Positions 27,255 to 34,583 of a stretch of 57,755 nucleotides of DNA are shown one piece after another. The notes under the pieces are model-generated. The model saw nothing but the letters and a program-made list of their open reading frames with translations. It did not search any database and was not told where the DNA came from. How positions within the stretch are numbered: the stretch's first letter is position 1; each line of letters opens with the position of its first letter. The translations under genes were made by a program, and so were the position numbers. Origin of the DNA: a virus; IMG/VR virus record IMGVR_UViG_3300005664_000003, positions 1-57,755 of that record; one strand, given 5' to 3'.

Positions 27255-27366
27255 AAGCCATCGCAAGATCGTCAATCTTGCATCTTTACGCTCGTCTTCG
27301 TAGGCTCTATTTTTACATACAGGAGAAGCTATCAAAAACCCGTATAGACTTTGAGCTAAATGGCTT
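27255..27366 (-). ncRNA. Structured leader RNA before the NAD+ genes
   Basis: Bases 27360-27366 and 27255-27261 form a perfect 7-bp closing helix. Inside are a hairpin at 27339-27345 / 27317-27323 (7 bp, one G-U) and one at 27276-27281 / 27263-27268 (6 bp, 7-base loop) that sits one base from the closing helix. The layout recalls a tRNA acceptor plus T arm, but the T-loop consensus is missing. The element ends 10 bases before the Prs-like ATG. It could be a riboswitch-like leader or a processed tRNA-like RNA. Confidence 0.5.
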
Positions 27367-27373
27367 GGTTAGT

Positions 27374-27622
27374 TTAATTTTGATTAGGCTTTATAAACTT
27401 TTCAGCTTTTGCCATGTTATCCAGGTCTTTTGCTACACCCAGTACACCATCTTTTTTGTCTTTAGCTGCTTGGTGAGTCATGAGAATTGCACACCACATC
27501 TCGACACCTAAAATTTTTTCCTCATCAGGAACTATTCTATAGTTCTGTATTGCACCTTCAAGCCTGTCTACGATCTCCTCTGTTGATAAGAGTCCGGCAG
27601 CCACTAAAACCATGTTGTTCAT
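27374..27622 (-). CDS. Hypothetical protein, 82 residues
   Basis: A small helical, mildly acidic soluble protein with no known motif. It lies between a 54-residue gene and the structured leader of the Prs-like gene. The codon pattern and clean ATG support coding. Function unknown. Confidence 0.6.
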   Translation of the reverse strand: MNNMVLVAAGLLSTEEIVDRLEGAIQNYRIVPDEEKILGVEMWCAILMTHQAAKDKKDGVLGVAKDLDNMAKAEKFIKPNQN

Positions 27623-27626
27623 TGTA

Positions 27627-27791
27627 TTAAAATATCGAGATTTCGAGCTCGACTCTCCTTAGTTTTTCTTCAAGTAAAATTAACCAAACATCCTTGGAAT
27701 ACAGAGCATATTTGTCGATCATAGCTTGTAGCTTAGAGTCTGATATTTGTCTTTTCCAATAATGGATGTATTTCATGTAATCTGCTTCCAT
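27627..27791 (-). CDS. Small helical protein, 54 residues
   Basis: A complete ATG-to-TAA frame of 54 residues that begins MEADYMKYIHYWKRQIS. Regular heptad-like hydrophobics and charged residues suggest a short helical protein. It ends 4 bases before the next gene's start and follows a tRNA-like gene. No family recognised. Confidence 0.5.
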   Translation of the reverse strand: MEADYMKYIHYWKRQISDSKLQAMIDKYALYSKDVWLILLEEKLRRVELEISIF

Positions 27792-27810
27792 ATTGTTTGT
27801 TTTATTTCGC

Positions 27811-27948
27811 TGTGGGTGTAGGGTTCGAACCTACTGGTTATCAGGCAGTATTTCACTATCCTCGATTACTCAATCGTAGCTGACCTACTTTCACCTTTCA
27901 GATAAGTGCCTTTGTCGATAACTTTCAGCCTCCAGGCATATACCCACA
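27811..27948 (-). tRNA. Non-canonical tRNA-like gene with about 60 extra bases
   Basis: The ends are a perfect 7-bp acceptor (27942-27948 with 27811-27817), and next to it lies a perfect T arm with loop TTCGAAC (27818-27834). No CCA is encoded. The span is 138 bases against the usual 73-90. The interior holds several hairpins, GTAG/CTAC and CGATT/AATCG among them, plus nested stems GTTATC/GATAAC and GGCA/TGCC. A CTG/CAG variable arm would suggest a Leu/Ser-type tRNA, but the anticodon cannot be assigned. It may be a tRNA with an inserted structured intron or a tRNA mimic. Confidence 0.55.
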
Positions 27949-27964
27949 AAATAAAAGTGGGATG

Positions 27965-28168
27965 TTACTCCCACTCTCTTGTTTCTTTATTAAACTTTAT
28001 TCCTCGCTTTTCTAAGATCTTGAGTACTTCTATTGTACTGTCGTAAACAGGAAATCTTTCTATGTCACCTCCAGACAAAAAGAGATACTCTTCCCAGTCA
28101 GTTTCTACTTTTCCCTTTAATACCCAAAGAGGTACAGGTATTTCTTCATCTTCGTTCATAAACTTCAA
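27965..28168 (-). CDS. Small acidic protein, 67 residues
   Basis: A soluble acidic protein overlapping the sigma-like gene's end by 23 bases. It contains LWVLKGKVETDWEEYLFL and ends in a Lys/Glu-rich helix. No family recognised. The overlap suggests co-translation with the sigma-like gene, so it could act with it, but nothing in the sequence shows this. Confidence 0.55.
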   Translation of the reverse strand: MKFMNEDEEIPVPLWVLKGKVETDWEEYLFLSGGDIERFPVYDSTIEVLKILEKRGIKFNKETREWE

Positions 28169-28703
28169 CTAAAGTTTCACGAATGTACCTAATTGTTTCT
28201 GTAGTAGTACTCCTTGATAGTCCCATTGCTTCTTGTATTTCACTATGTCCACATCCTTGTTTCATTAACTCGTAAGCAGCATTGTAATCTACCCGATTAT
28301 TTCCATGCTTATTTAACATCAGCTTTGCAGTAACCGTCTTCTGAAAGTAAGCATCTAATTCGTCTCTTATGTAATTATCTTCAATAGATTCATTATTGGG
28401 AAAGTTGTAAACGGGGTCACCATCAGGATAAGTGTCACTAAGACTTATTTCACTCTTAGGTAACTTCATGGAAGTTCCCTTTTGAGCAAAAGATTTAGCT
28501 TTCCATAGAATTCCAAAATACTGCTTGACAGCAACGTAGATTCTTACAGGATCTTCTTCAAAAAGATCCCTATCGTAGTACTTCCTCCACTTAATGTAAC
28601 AGTCGTGAACTACGTCTCTTGGATCTATATTTTTGTCAAATGATCTTGAAAATCTTAAAGAAAGATTATACTTCTTAGGATCCACAGGATACACATCCAT
28701 CAT
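28146..28703 (-). CDS. ECF-type sigma-factor-like protein
   Basis: The 185-residue protein has a region-2-like segment (DPRDVVHDCYIKW, about 27-39), a variable middle, and a C-terminal helix-turn-helix like sigma region 4 (SEIQEAMGLSRSTTTETIRY, about 154-173). Size fits ECF sigma factors. It would direct the host RNA polymerase to phage promoters, complementing the virion polymerase. Region 2 is divergent, so a plain DNA-binding regulator cannot be excluded. Confidence 0.65.
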   Translation of the reverse strand: MMDVYPVDPKKYNLSLRFSRSFDKNIDPRDVVHDCYIKWRKYYDRDLFEEDPVRIYVAVKQYFGILWKAKSFAQKGTSMKLPKSEISLSDTYPDGDPVYNFPNNESIEDNYIRDELDAYFQKTVTAKLMLNKHGNNRVDYNAAYELMKQGCGHSEIQEAMGLSRSTTTETIRYIRETLVEVYERR

Positions 28704-29001
28704 CCATACTGCAGGATTCAGGAGCTGGTGTTGATTTAACTGGTCCTACCACATCAAGAGCTGTGAGCACTCTCTCGTGGTTAATTTGGGTATTTTTCTT
28801 GTAGTTTAAGTAAGGCTTCTCCAGATCAACAATTATTTTCTTACCTTCTACTATGAAGTACTTAACAAATTCATTATCGTCTTCTAAGTGACGGAGTATA
28901 AATTGTAAATCAAAATATCCTCTTTTTCTCGCCTCTTTTTCTGTAATTACTTCATCTACATTCTCTCCTGTAATAGGATTCTTGTATTTCACTTCTTCCA
29001 T
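28675..29001 (-). CDS. Hypothetical protein with cysteine-rich tail, 108 residues
   Basis: The ATG at 29001 is preferred because the upstream extension lies inside the preceding gene. The protein is charged and helical and ends CSMDDGCVSCGS, three cysteines in ten residues that could bind metal. Its 3' end overlaps the sigma-like gene by 29 bases. It may act with that regulator; no family recognised. Confidence 0.55.
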   Translation of the reverse strand: MEEVKYKNPITGENVDEVITEKEARKRGYFDLQFILRHLEDDNEFVKYFIVEGKKIIVDLEKPYLNYKKNTQINHERVLTALDVVGPVKSTPAPESCSMDDGCVSCGS

Positions 29002-29014
29002 TTCTTTATAAAAA

Positions 29015-29542
29015 TTAACAAGGTTGTAACTTATTTGATAGATTAAGGTTATAGAAATTATCTTCACCTGGAATAGATGCCAGTTCTGCATCATTGTCTA
29101 TCTTTGTTCCCAAAGATTCTTCCAGATGCTTCTTTAACACTTTGTCTTTATCTAATGCTAGCAACTCAGGGGCAGACCTATACCCTCCTCCCGGAATTGG
29201 TACTTTGTAAGGTAAACCAGATTTCTTCCTAATCATGTTTTTAGCTGATTCTGTAAGTTGTGAGTACTTACCTTCTCTAAACTTTTTAACATCTTCACGG
29301 TAGTATACAGGTACATCAAAGACGGCAATATAGACGTCTCCTTTCTCCATACCTAACTTGAAATTAGGGTGATTAACAATTACAGTAGAATATTGATGAG
29401 TGCATTCCACAACGATATGCAGATCATCTTCACTAACGTAACTGTTTATAAACTTCTCTGGCGAACCAAAACTATACCTGTTGAGCCCAAGTAAGGGCAG
29501 AACATAGGTACTGCATAAATTAACACTTCTCTTTTCGCTCAT
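29015..29542 (-). CDS. Hypothetical protein, 175 residues
   Basis: A soluble alpha/beta protein with a conserved-looking VPIPGGGYRSAPELLAL segment (about 114-130) and an N-terminal half rich in beta-forming residues. No catalytic motif known to me. It sits between the exonuclease and the Cys-tail gene, so an early nucleic-acid role is possible. Confidence 0.6.
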   Translation of the reverse strand: MSEKRSVNLCSTYVLPLLGLNRYSFGSPEKFINSYVSEDDLHIVVECTHQYSTVIVNHPNFKLGMEKGDVYIAVFDVPVYYREDVKKFREGKYSQLTESAKNMIRKKSGLPYKVPIPGGGYRSAPELLALDKDKVLKKHLEESLGTKIDNDAELASIPGEDNFYNLNLSNKLQPC

Positions 29543-29610
29543 TTTTCTTTTGTTGAGAAGTGATAAAGGTAATTAATCTTTCTTGTTAAGTCAACTAAAC
29601 TTAGTAAGTT

Positions 29611-30402
29611 TTATAAAGGAAATTCTTCTTGTTGTATTTGCTTAATAGTAGGGGATTCAACTGGTAATGGAATAGAGAAATTAGGGGCGTAATCAAGTAA
29701 TCTTAAAGAAACATAGTTTTTATAAAACTCCTTTATTCCAGAATCAACCCCAAAAAACTTAATGTAGGCATTAAACGTTGCATTTGGATAATTACTTTCC
29801 TGCTCAAACAACTTCTTTGTAAAAGCTTCCCCCTTTCCTGGGATACCTTTAACGTTGTCTATAGGCTGTCCTACAATCATATCTGACCAGAATCTGTAAG
29901 CAGCTTCCTCTGAAGCAACAGTAGTCCATTCTCCCTTTCTCCAGTTATAATGGGTACCGGGCAAGCTTAAAAGGTCTTTATCAATAGCAACAATAAAGGA
30001 ATCACTAAGCTGTAACTTGGTTATATTAACAGCGTCATCAACCTCAATGTCATCTACATAAACAGCCTTCCACTCAAGATGCAACTGATTCTGAACAAAG
30101 TTCCACCATTTAGGAGGTTCTGTTGACCTTTGAGCTTTGTAGTTAGGGTTTATTGCTTTCCGGCTATCCGTAGTATTAAACCCCTTCATGTAACCAATAT
30201 AATGAGTAGCTCCGCAAGAACGTAGAATATCAGACATAACCTTGTTGGCAGCATCTATCAATTCAGAGTCAGTTTTCTCTTGATAAACTAACCTGTTTCC
30301 TTCTTTCTTGAAGCTGCCGTCAGGTAATGTAATCTTATTCCCATGACCTATTGTGTAACATACTGAATCCAGGTCAATTATTGCTATCTTCTTCGTACTC
30401 AT
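29611..30402 (-). CDS. 5'-3' exonuclease (FEN / PolI N-terminal type)
   Basis: Start at 30402 gives 263 residues beginning MSTKKIAIIDLDS, with metal-binding D10 and D12. A second acidic cluster, VDDIEVDDAV, and the helix-3-turn-helix signature VKGIPGKG follow in the right order for the flap-endonuclease fold. It removes primers or 5' flaps. The family A polymerase of this phage lacks such a domain, so this separate gene supplies it. The start overlaps the upstream acidic small gene by 29 bases. Confidence 0.8.
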   Translation of the reverse strand: MSTKKIAIIDLDSVCYTIGHGNKITLPDGSFKKEGNRLVYQEKTDSELIDAANKVMSDILRSCGATHYIGYMKGFNTTDSRKAINPNYKAQRSTEPPKWWNFVQNQLHLEWKAVYVDDIEVDDAVNITKLQLSDSFIVAIDKDLLSLPGTHYNWRKGEWTTVASEEAAYRFWSDMIVGQPIDNVKGIPGKGEAFTKKLFEQESNYPNATFNAYIKFFGVDSGIKEFYKNYVSLRLLDYAPNFSIPLPVESPTIKQIQQEEFPL

Positions 30403-30559
30403 CCTCTTCGTCCAACTCACGAGCTAAGTTTACCTCTCTTACAAATACTCCTTCTACTTTCAATTCTTTCAATTCTTTCTCTAATATTTGTTGTATTTTG
30501 CTCGTGGTGGATTTATCATCACCCACAATCTGGATTTCTGCTTGGAATAGTCTAGCCAT
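30374..30559 (-). CDS. Small protein with acidic tail, 61 residues
   Basis: The first 45 residues form an alpha/beta pattern, and the tail is very acidic (about nine Asp/Glu in the last 13). It overlaps both neighbours (8 bases upstream, 29 downstream). An acidic C-terminus is common in partners of DNA enzymes. Function unknown. Confidence 0.5.
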   Translation of the reverse strand: MARLFQAEIQIVGDDKSTTSKIQQILEKELKELKVEGVFVREVNLARELDEEDEYEEDSNN

Positions 30560-30899
30560 ATAGTTCTACGTTTTCTTCAACCCAGTTAGCGATTTGCTTA
30601 AAGTCACTTCCGTTATCATTCATTGTAGATAACTCAATAGGTAAAGAGTTTCTCATTCCAGTTAGCTCTTTAGGAATTAAATGGATGTTTTTTATTTCAT
30701 CTGCATAAATGATCATCTGTGCTTCTGGCTCTACTATTTCAACCCCTTCAGTTATAGCACAAGCTACCCCTAAGCAACAATAACGGCCATTGTGCTTTAA
30801 ATAATCTTGTCCTTGCATGTACTCTCCAGATCTAAGAGCAGCCAACCATTTATCAGCAAATTGTCTTGGTAGTCTAAATTTAGTTTTTTCAGTTTGCAT
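30552..30899 (-). CDS. Conserved phage protein of the YCCLGVAC type, 115 residues
   Basis: The pattern KWLAALRSGEY - QGQDYL - GRYCCLGVAC near the N-terminus, with STMNDNG and a NWVEENV end, recurs in many small phage proteins of unknown function. The paired cysteines could bind metal or be catalytic. It lies just after uracil-DNA glycosylase with an 11-base overlap. Confidence 0.65.
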   Translation of the reverse strand: MQTEKTKFRLPRQFADKWLAALRSGEYMQGQDYLKHNGRYCCLGVACAITEGVEIVEPEAQMIIYADEIKNIHLIPKELTGMRNSLPIELSTMNDNGSDFKQIANWVEENVELYG

Positions 30900-31605
30900 T
30901 AAGTTTCCAGTCTATTTCAGGTAACTGGCCCCTGTAAAAATAGTTATTAATTTTTGAAAAATGATTACAACCTGAGAATTTATCCTTACCATGACTTCCT
31001 GAAGCAGGATGTCCTGATTCAAGAATATAGTGAACTTGTTTAGGGTTAGCTTTAACTACAGGAAGTAATGCTTTCTTTGCTTGTTCTCCCCAAACTACAA
31101 AAACCAGACTTCTGTCCAGATTCCATAAACTTGTTAATACAAACTCAATAAATGGGGTCCAACCAAGTTCTTTGTGGGAGTTTGGTTCCCCAGCTCTTAC
31201 AGTTAAAGAAGTATTAAGTAGCAATATACCCTGTTTAGCCCAGCTATCCAACCTGTTAGTTGGAAAAGCTTGTTTATACTCCTGATAAGAAGTAGTACGG
31301 GTAATATCCCGATCTACTTCTCTCAAGATATATCTCAAGGATGCTGGTGTATCTTCTTCTTTAGAAGAGAAAGCTAATCCATCAGCATGACTACCAAACG
31401 GATAAGGATCCTGCCCGATTACAACTATTCTTGTATCTTCAAATGCACATAATTTAAATGCTTTAAAGATGTCAGCTGGAGCTGGTCTTACAGGATATTT
31501 AGCATACTCATTCTTCAATTCTGATTTAAGTTGTTGGAACCGTTCTTGATTCATTTCCTGTTCCAGTACTTTGAACCACGACTCTCCTAACATCTCTTTG
31601 TTCAT
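30889..31605 (-). CDS. ung: Uracil-DNA glycosylase, family 1
   Basis: The 238-residue protein has the water-activating motif GQDPYP (64-69), the LLLNTSLTVRAGEPNSH segment, and the DNA-intercalating loop SGHPAS near residue 200. Length matches bacterial Ung (about 225). It removes uracil from DNA during replication. Its start lies inside the nuclease gene upstream (80-base overlap). Neighbouring repair genes and the pyrophosphohydrolase-like gene at 36535 fit genome-quality control. Confidence 0.9.
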   Translation of the reverse strand: MNKEMLGESWFKVLEQEMNQERFQQLKSELKNEYAKYPVRPAPADIFKAFKLCAFEDTRIVVIGQDPYPFGSHADGLAFSSKEEDTPASLRYILREVDRDITRTTSYQEYKQAFPTNRLDSWAKQGILLLNTSLTVRAGEPNSHKELGWTPFIEFVLTSLWNLDRSLVFVVWGEQAKKALLPVVKANPKQVHYILESGHPASGSHGKDKFSGCNHFSKINNYFYRGQLPEIDWKLNAN

Positions 31606-31981
31606 ACTCTCTTAGTTTCTTCACTATTGCCATAAAGTCATTCATATACATTATAGCAAACCTGTCTCTCGTTATGAACCTATTACCAACCTTTTGAGTT
31701 TGGTTATGTAGAATAACTTTTGTTATTCCTGGTTCATTAGGTAATTCTGCAAGAACAGCAGGATACTTTAAAGTACCTGCAACATTCTTACATTGAACTG
31801 CCCAAGGCAATCTGCCTGAATTTATTTCATCTCTGTTCACCAGATCAATCTTCTGAGCATCTCTGCTTCTGTTAGAACTTCTGGACGAAACAACGTCATT
31901 AAATCCAGCTTGCTTAAAGGCATTAACACAGAACAATTCAAATCTATGTCCTGCTTGCCTGTTTCTCTTTCCGTTCGTCAT
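31526..31981 (-). CDS. PD-(D/E)XK nuclease, Holliday-junction-resolvase-like
   Basis: The 151-residue protein has E15 in GHRFELF, D46 in KIDLV, and QCK (63-65), in the order and spacing of Hjc-like PD-(D/E)XK nucleases. SRSSNRSRDAQ just before D46 matches the basic strand of that fold. It probably cuts branched DNA during recombination or before packaging. The C-terminus overlaps the ung start by 80 bases. Confidence 0.75.
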   Translation of the reverse strand: MTNGKRNRQAGHRFELFCVNAFKQAGFNDVVSSRSSNRSRDAQKIDLVNRDEINSGRLPWAVQCKNVAGTLKYPAVLAELPNEPGITKVILHNQTQKVGNRFITRDRFAIMYMNDFMAIVKKLREYEQRDVRRVVVQSTGTGNESRTVPTT

Positions 31982-32817
31982 TAAAGGTTTTGTTCTTCAA
32001 CTACAGTTTTAGCAAGTTCTACAAGGTTTGCTTTAGAAGGAACACTGTAAGGACCAATTAAATAACTATCCATTACCTCTTTGTCTACATAGTTCCTTTC
32101 CACACTGTTCTTGCTTATAAACTGCCCAAATCCACTACTTGTTGACAATACTTCCTTAATAGCCCTGCCTTCGTAAACGTCAGGGTTGTTTATAGTAAAG
32201 AGTTTAAAGTCTTCAAAAGGAATGTTGAAAGGTTGTTCTAAATGCTGGCATATTCTTATTAGTGGAATATGTTTAGCTTTAACTAACACTAAAGCACATG
32301 GTTTAAAAGCAAACAACAAATCATGTCTCCTGAAAATAGTATGAGCTAAAAATTGTTTACTGGACAAGGTGCTTATTGCAGAACTGTAATTAGAACCTTG
32401 CATTTTACAAACCAAACCTGGAAGTGCATAATAAGTACCATCATAGAAGCATGGAGACAACCCGTTAAAAGTCTTAACTAAGTCATTCCAGCCTGAGCCA
32501 TAACTAACATTATTCTTAACAACCCTGTAACTTAAAGGAACTGAATATCTGTCAGGATAACTATAGTTGAATTGTTTTATTAGTCTTTCTCTTACCTCCT
32601 CTGCTGTATAGTTTTTGCTACTAACTCCCAAGTCTTTTTCATCAGATAAAACTAAATACATCCCCTGCCCCTGTAGAACGTAGTTGAATCTATACCTTCT
32701 GTGAGTGTAAATAACATCAGAATCGAAAGCTGTAAATAAAGGAATAAACTGATCAGGGCTTGTTACTTCAACTGGATAAGTTAAAATCCATTCTTCTCCA
32801 CTAAACTTCGTTAACAT
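31981..32817 (-). CDS. Hypothetical protein of the E1/JAB cluster, 278 residues
   Basis: The protein is soluble, alpha/beta, and rich in Tyr and Phe, with a Cys-containing segment (FKPCALVLVKAKH, near residue 170). No family identified. It follows the ThiF-like gene with a 17-base overlap and precedes the nuclease with a shared base, so it is part of the same transcript. It could be the conjugation partner or target of the ubiquitin-like cluster, but only position supports this. Confidence 0.6.
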   Translation of the reverse strand: MLTKFSGEEWILTYPVEVTSPDQFIPLFTAFDSDVIYTHRRYRFNYVLQGQGMYLVLSDEKDLGVSSKNYTAEEVRERLIKQFNYSYPDRYSVPLSYRVVKNNVSYGSGWNDLVKTFNGLSPCFYDGTYYALPGLVCKMQGSNYSSAISTLSSKQFLAHTIFRRHDLLFAFKPCALVLVKAKHIPLIRICQHLEQPFNIPFEDFKLFTINNPDVYEGRAIKEVLSTSSGFGQFISKNSVERNYVDKEVMDSYLIGPYSVPSKANLVELAKTVVEEQNL

Positions 32818-33556
32818 AAACTTCTGTTTTTACTTTGTACTTTGGTTGATCGAAAATCATTAATTGTAAATGAAATTCAATATTTGAAGTAGTTCTTGGA
32901 ACATTCTCCTCTAAACCATTATTAAACCAATTAGTAATCTGAGCAGTCATTAATGATGCTATTAAAGCCCCGCAATGACTTGTAGCTTTCATACTGCAAG
33001 GTAATTCTACCCTTTCTGATTCAGGAAAATAAGTTTGCTCATAAGCTGTAAAATCCAGTTCCAAAGAGTCTTTGGAAAGAGTGAAAATCTGACCATTTTC
33101 TGCTGACAATCTTCCGTCAACAAAGAATGACTTTTCTTTACCATTAGCCCTCCACTCCTTGTATACAAGTTCCCTTGCTTTAAGGTTGTCAAAACCTACG
33201 CAAACTACATCACTCTGAGCTATCAAGTTAGTCCACAACCCTCCATTTTCATCTATAAAGGTTTCTACAGGGGTTATGTTATTCTCTCCACAAAGTCTTG
33301 TAACTACATCTGAAATGGCTTCAACTTTACTCTTACCTACGTCTTCCTTACCGTACAATTGACCGGCAAGATTTACTTCATCTACTACATCGTTGTCTAC
33401 TACATAAATAGTAGCCCCGGCTCTTGCAAGAAAGAAAGTTAACCAGGATGATATTCCTCCAGCACCTCCAATAAAGATACTGGAATTAGAGATCGGCTCG
33501 AACCACGGAAGACCCTTGAAACGGCCAAAGTGAGTCGTATTCTTCTCTGAGCTCAT
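32801..33556 (-). CDS. ThiF/E1-like adenylyltransferase
   Basis: The 251-residue Rossmann protein has the nucleotide loop GGAGGISS (30-37), the acidic DND (54-56) and the NLAGQLY stretch (62-68) that matches the NL-RQ segment of E1 enzymes. Cysteines at 187 and 195 in the crossover region could be the thioester site. E1-like enzymes adenylate the C-terminus of a ubiquitin-like protein. The gene overlaps a JAB protease gene by 71 bases, a pairing found in PRTRC and other bacterial ubiquitin-like systems. Confidence 0.85.
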   Translation of the reverse strand: MSSEKNTTHFGRFKGLPWFEPISNSSIFIGGAGGISSWLTFFLARAGATIYVVDNDVVDEVNLAGQLYGKEDVGKSKVEAISDVVTRLCGENNITPVETFIDENGGLWTNLIAQSDVVCVGFDNLKARELVYKEWRANGKEKSFFVDGRLSAENGQIFTLSKDSLELDFTAYEQTYFPESERVELPCSMKATSHCGALIASLMTAQITNWFNNGLEENVPRTTSNIEFHLQLMIFDQPKYKVKTEVYVNEV

Positions 33557-34583
33557 TAGTTAAATTCTTTAAATGTCCTACAAGCCAACCGTGATGATGA
33601 TTTAGAAACTTCCTAATACCATCAAGAACTTCTGTATGTTCAATCTTAGTGTCAGAAAAGTGTTTATCAAACCAAACACTTGTAAAGTAAGCTTTAAACG
33701 CTTTCTTATAGTTTTCCATATCTTCCACCTTCAAATCCCGATCAACTACTGTTATTGATTCAAGTGGAGTTACTAACTTCAAACAGTTTAAAGAAACAAG
33801 TTCCGGGAAGTTATTAAGAACTCTCTTCATTGTTTCCTGACTAACGTCTGTAGCCGCATCTCCCTCATGGGGAAGTAATACTTTATTAGTACTTTCTTGT
33901 TGAGGTGGTTTGTAGCTATACTGCGAGGTTTTCTTTCTTGCTGCAAGCTGTTCTGTTTGATCTACAAACCAATCTTCTTGCTCATAAGTAGTCTTACAAG
34001 CAATGGTAAATACACCAGGTTTTTGTTTTTCCTCTTTCTTTACCGCTTTTTTCCAAGTCTTCCAACTCTTAAACTTCCATTCTGTTCTTGTAAGAACTAT
34101 CTCCTTGGACTCCATAGCAATCGCTAATTTGCAATCTAACTCACACTTATAATTTACAATAAGTGAAAGGAAGATAGGTAACTTAGGAGCATTTTGTTCT
34201 AAGTCAGTGTTATCTGTTACTGAATGAAACACGTTCATGTTATGGTGGCTATGAATTTTACCCACATACCAGCCCGGTTCGGGATTCATTGGATCAATTT
34301 GAGGGTATTGCTGGAAACATTTAATCCAATCTACACTCCCCTCAAAGCTGGTGAATCCTGCGTCTCCAAAATCCATTGGGAACACAGCTTCAGCCTTTAT
34401 TTCTAAGTAAGCTTTATCGTTTTTTGTGAATTCGTCAACATCCCCTTCAACAATTTGGTAGACTAAAAGTCCTGACCATTCTGTTCCTGTAGGACATTGA
34501 CTATGCAGGAAGTGTATTTGCCCTGCTAACTTCTCTGTTACTACTACTAGTACTTCCCTCTTTGGGGTTTGTTCTTTTTGCAT
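33486..34583 (-). CDS. JAB/MPN metalloprotease (deubiquitinase-like)
   Basis: The 365-residue protein has a complete JAMM zinc site: E35, H111-x-H113 in KIHSHHN, S121 and D124 in SVTDNTD. The enzyme half covers about residues 1-160. The rest is helical with a Lys-rich linker and may bind partners. JAB proteases next to E1-like genes process or remove ubiquitin-like tags. Overlaps with both neighbours (83 bases upstream, 71 downstream) indicate one translational unit. Confidence 0.85.
   Translation of the reverse strand: MQKEQTPKREVLVVVTEKLAGQIHFLHSQCPTGTEWSGLLVYQIVEGDVDEFTKNDKAYLEIKAEAVFPMDFGDAGFTSFEGSVDWIKCFQQYPQIDPMNPEPGWYVGKIHSHHNMNVFHSVTDNTDLEQNAPKLPIFLSLIVNYKCELDCKLAIAMESKEIVLTRTEWKFKSWKTWKKAVKKEEKQKPGVFTIACKTTYEQEDWFVDQTEQLAARKKTSQYSYKPPQQESTNKVLLPHEGDAATDVSQETMKRVLNNFPELVSLNCLKLVTPLESITVVDRDLKVEDMENYKKAFKAYFTSVWFDKHFSDTKIEHTEVLDGIRKFLNHHHGWLVGHLKNLTNELREEYDSLWPFQGSSVVRADL

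Noticed and set aside
27246-27335. 30-residue N-terminal extension of the Prs-like enzyme
   Set aside because: It has no ATG, and the stretch forms a strong RNA fold with a perfect closing helix. The ATG at 27245 starts the recognisable enzyme. The extension remains possible.
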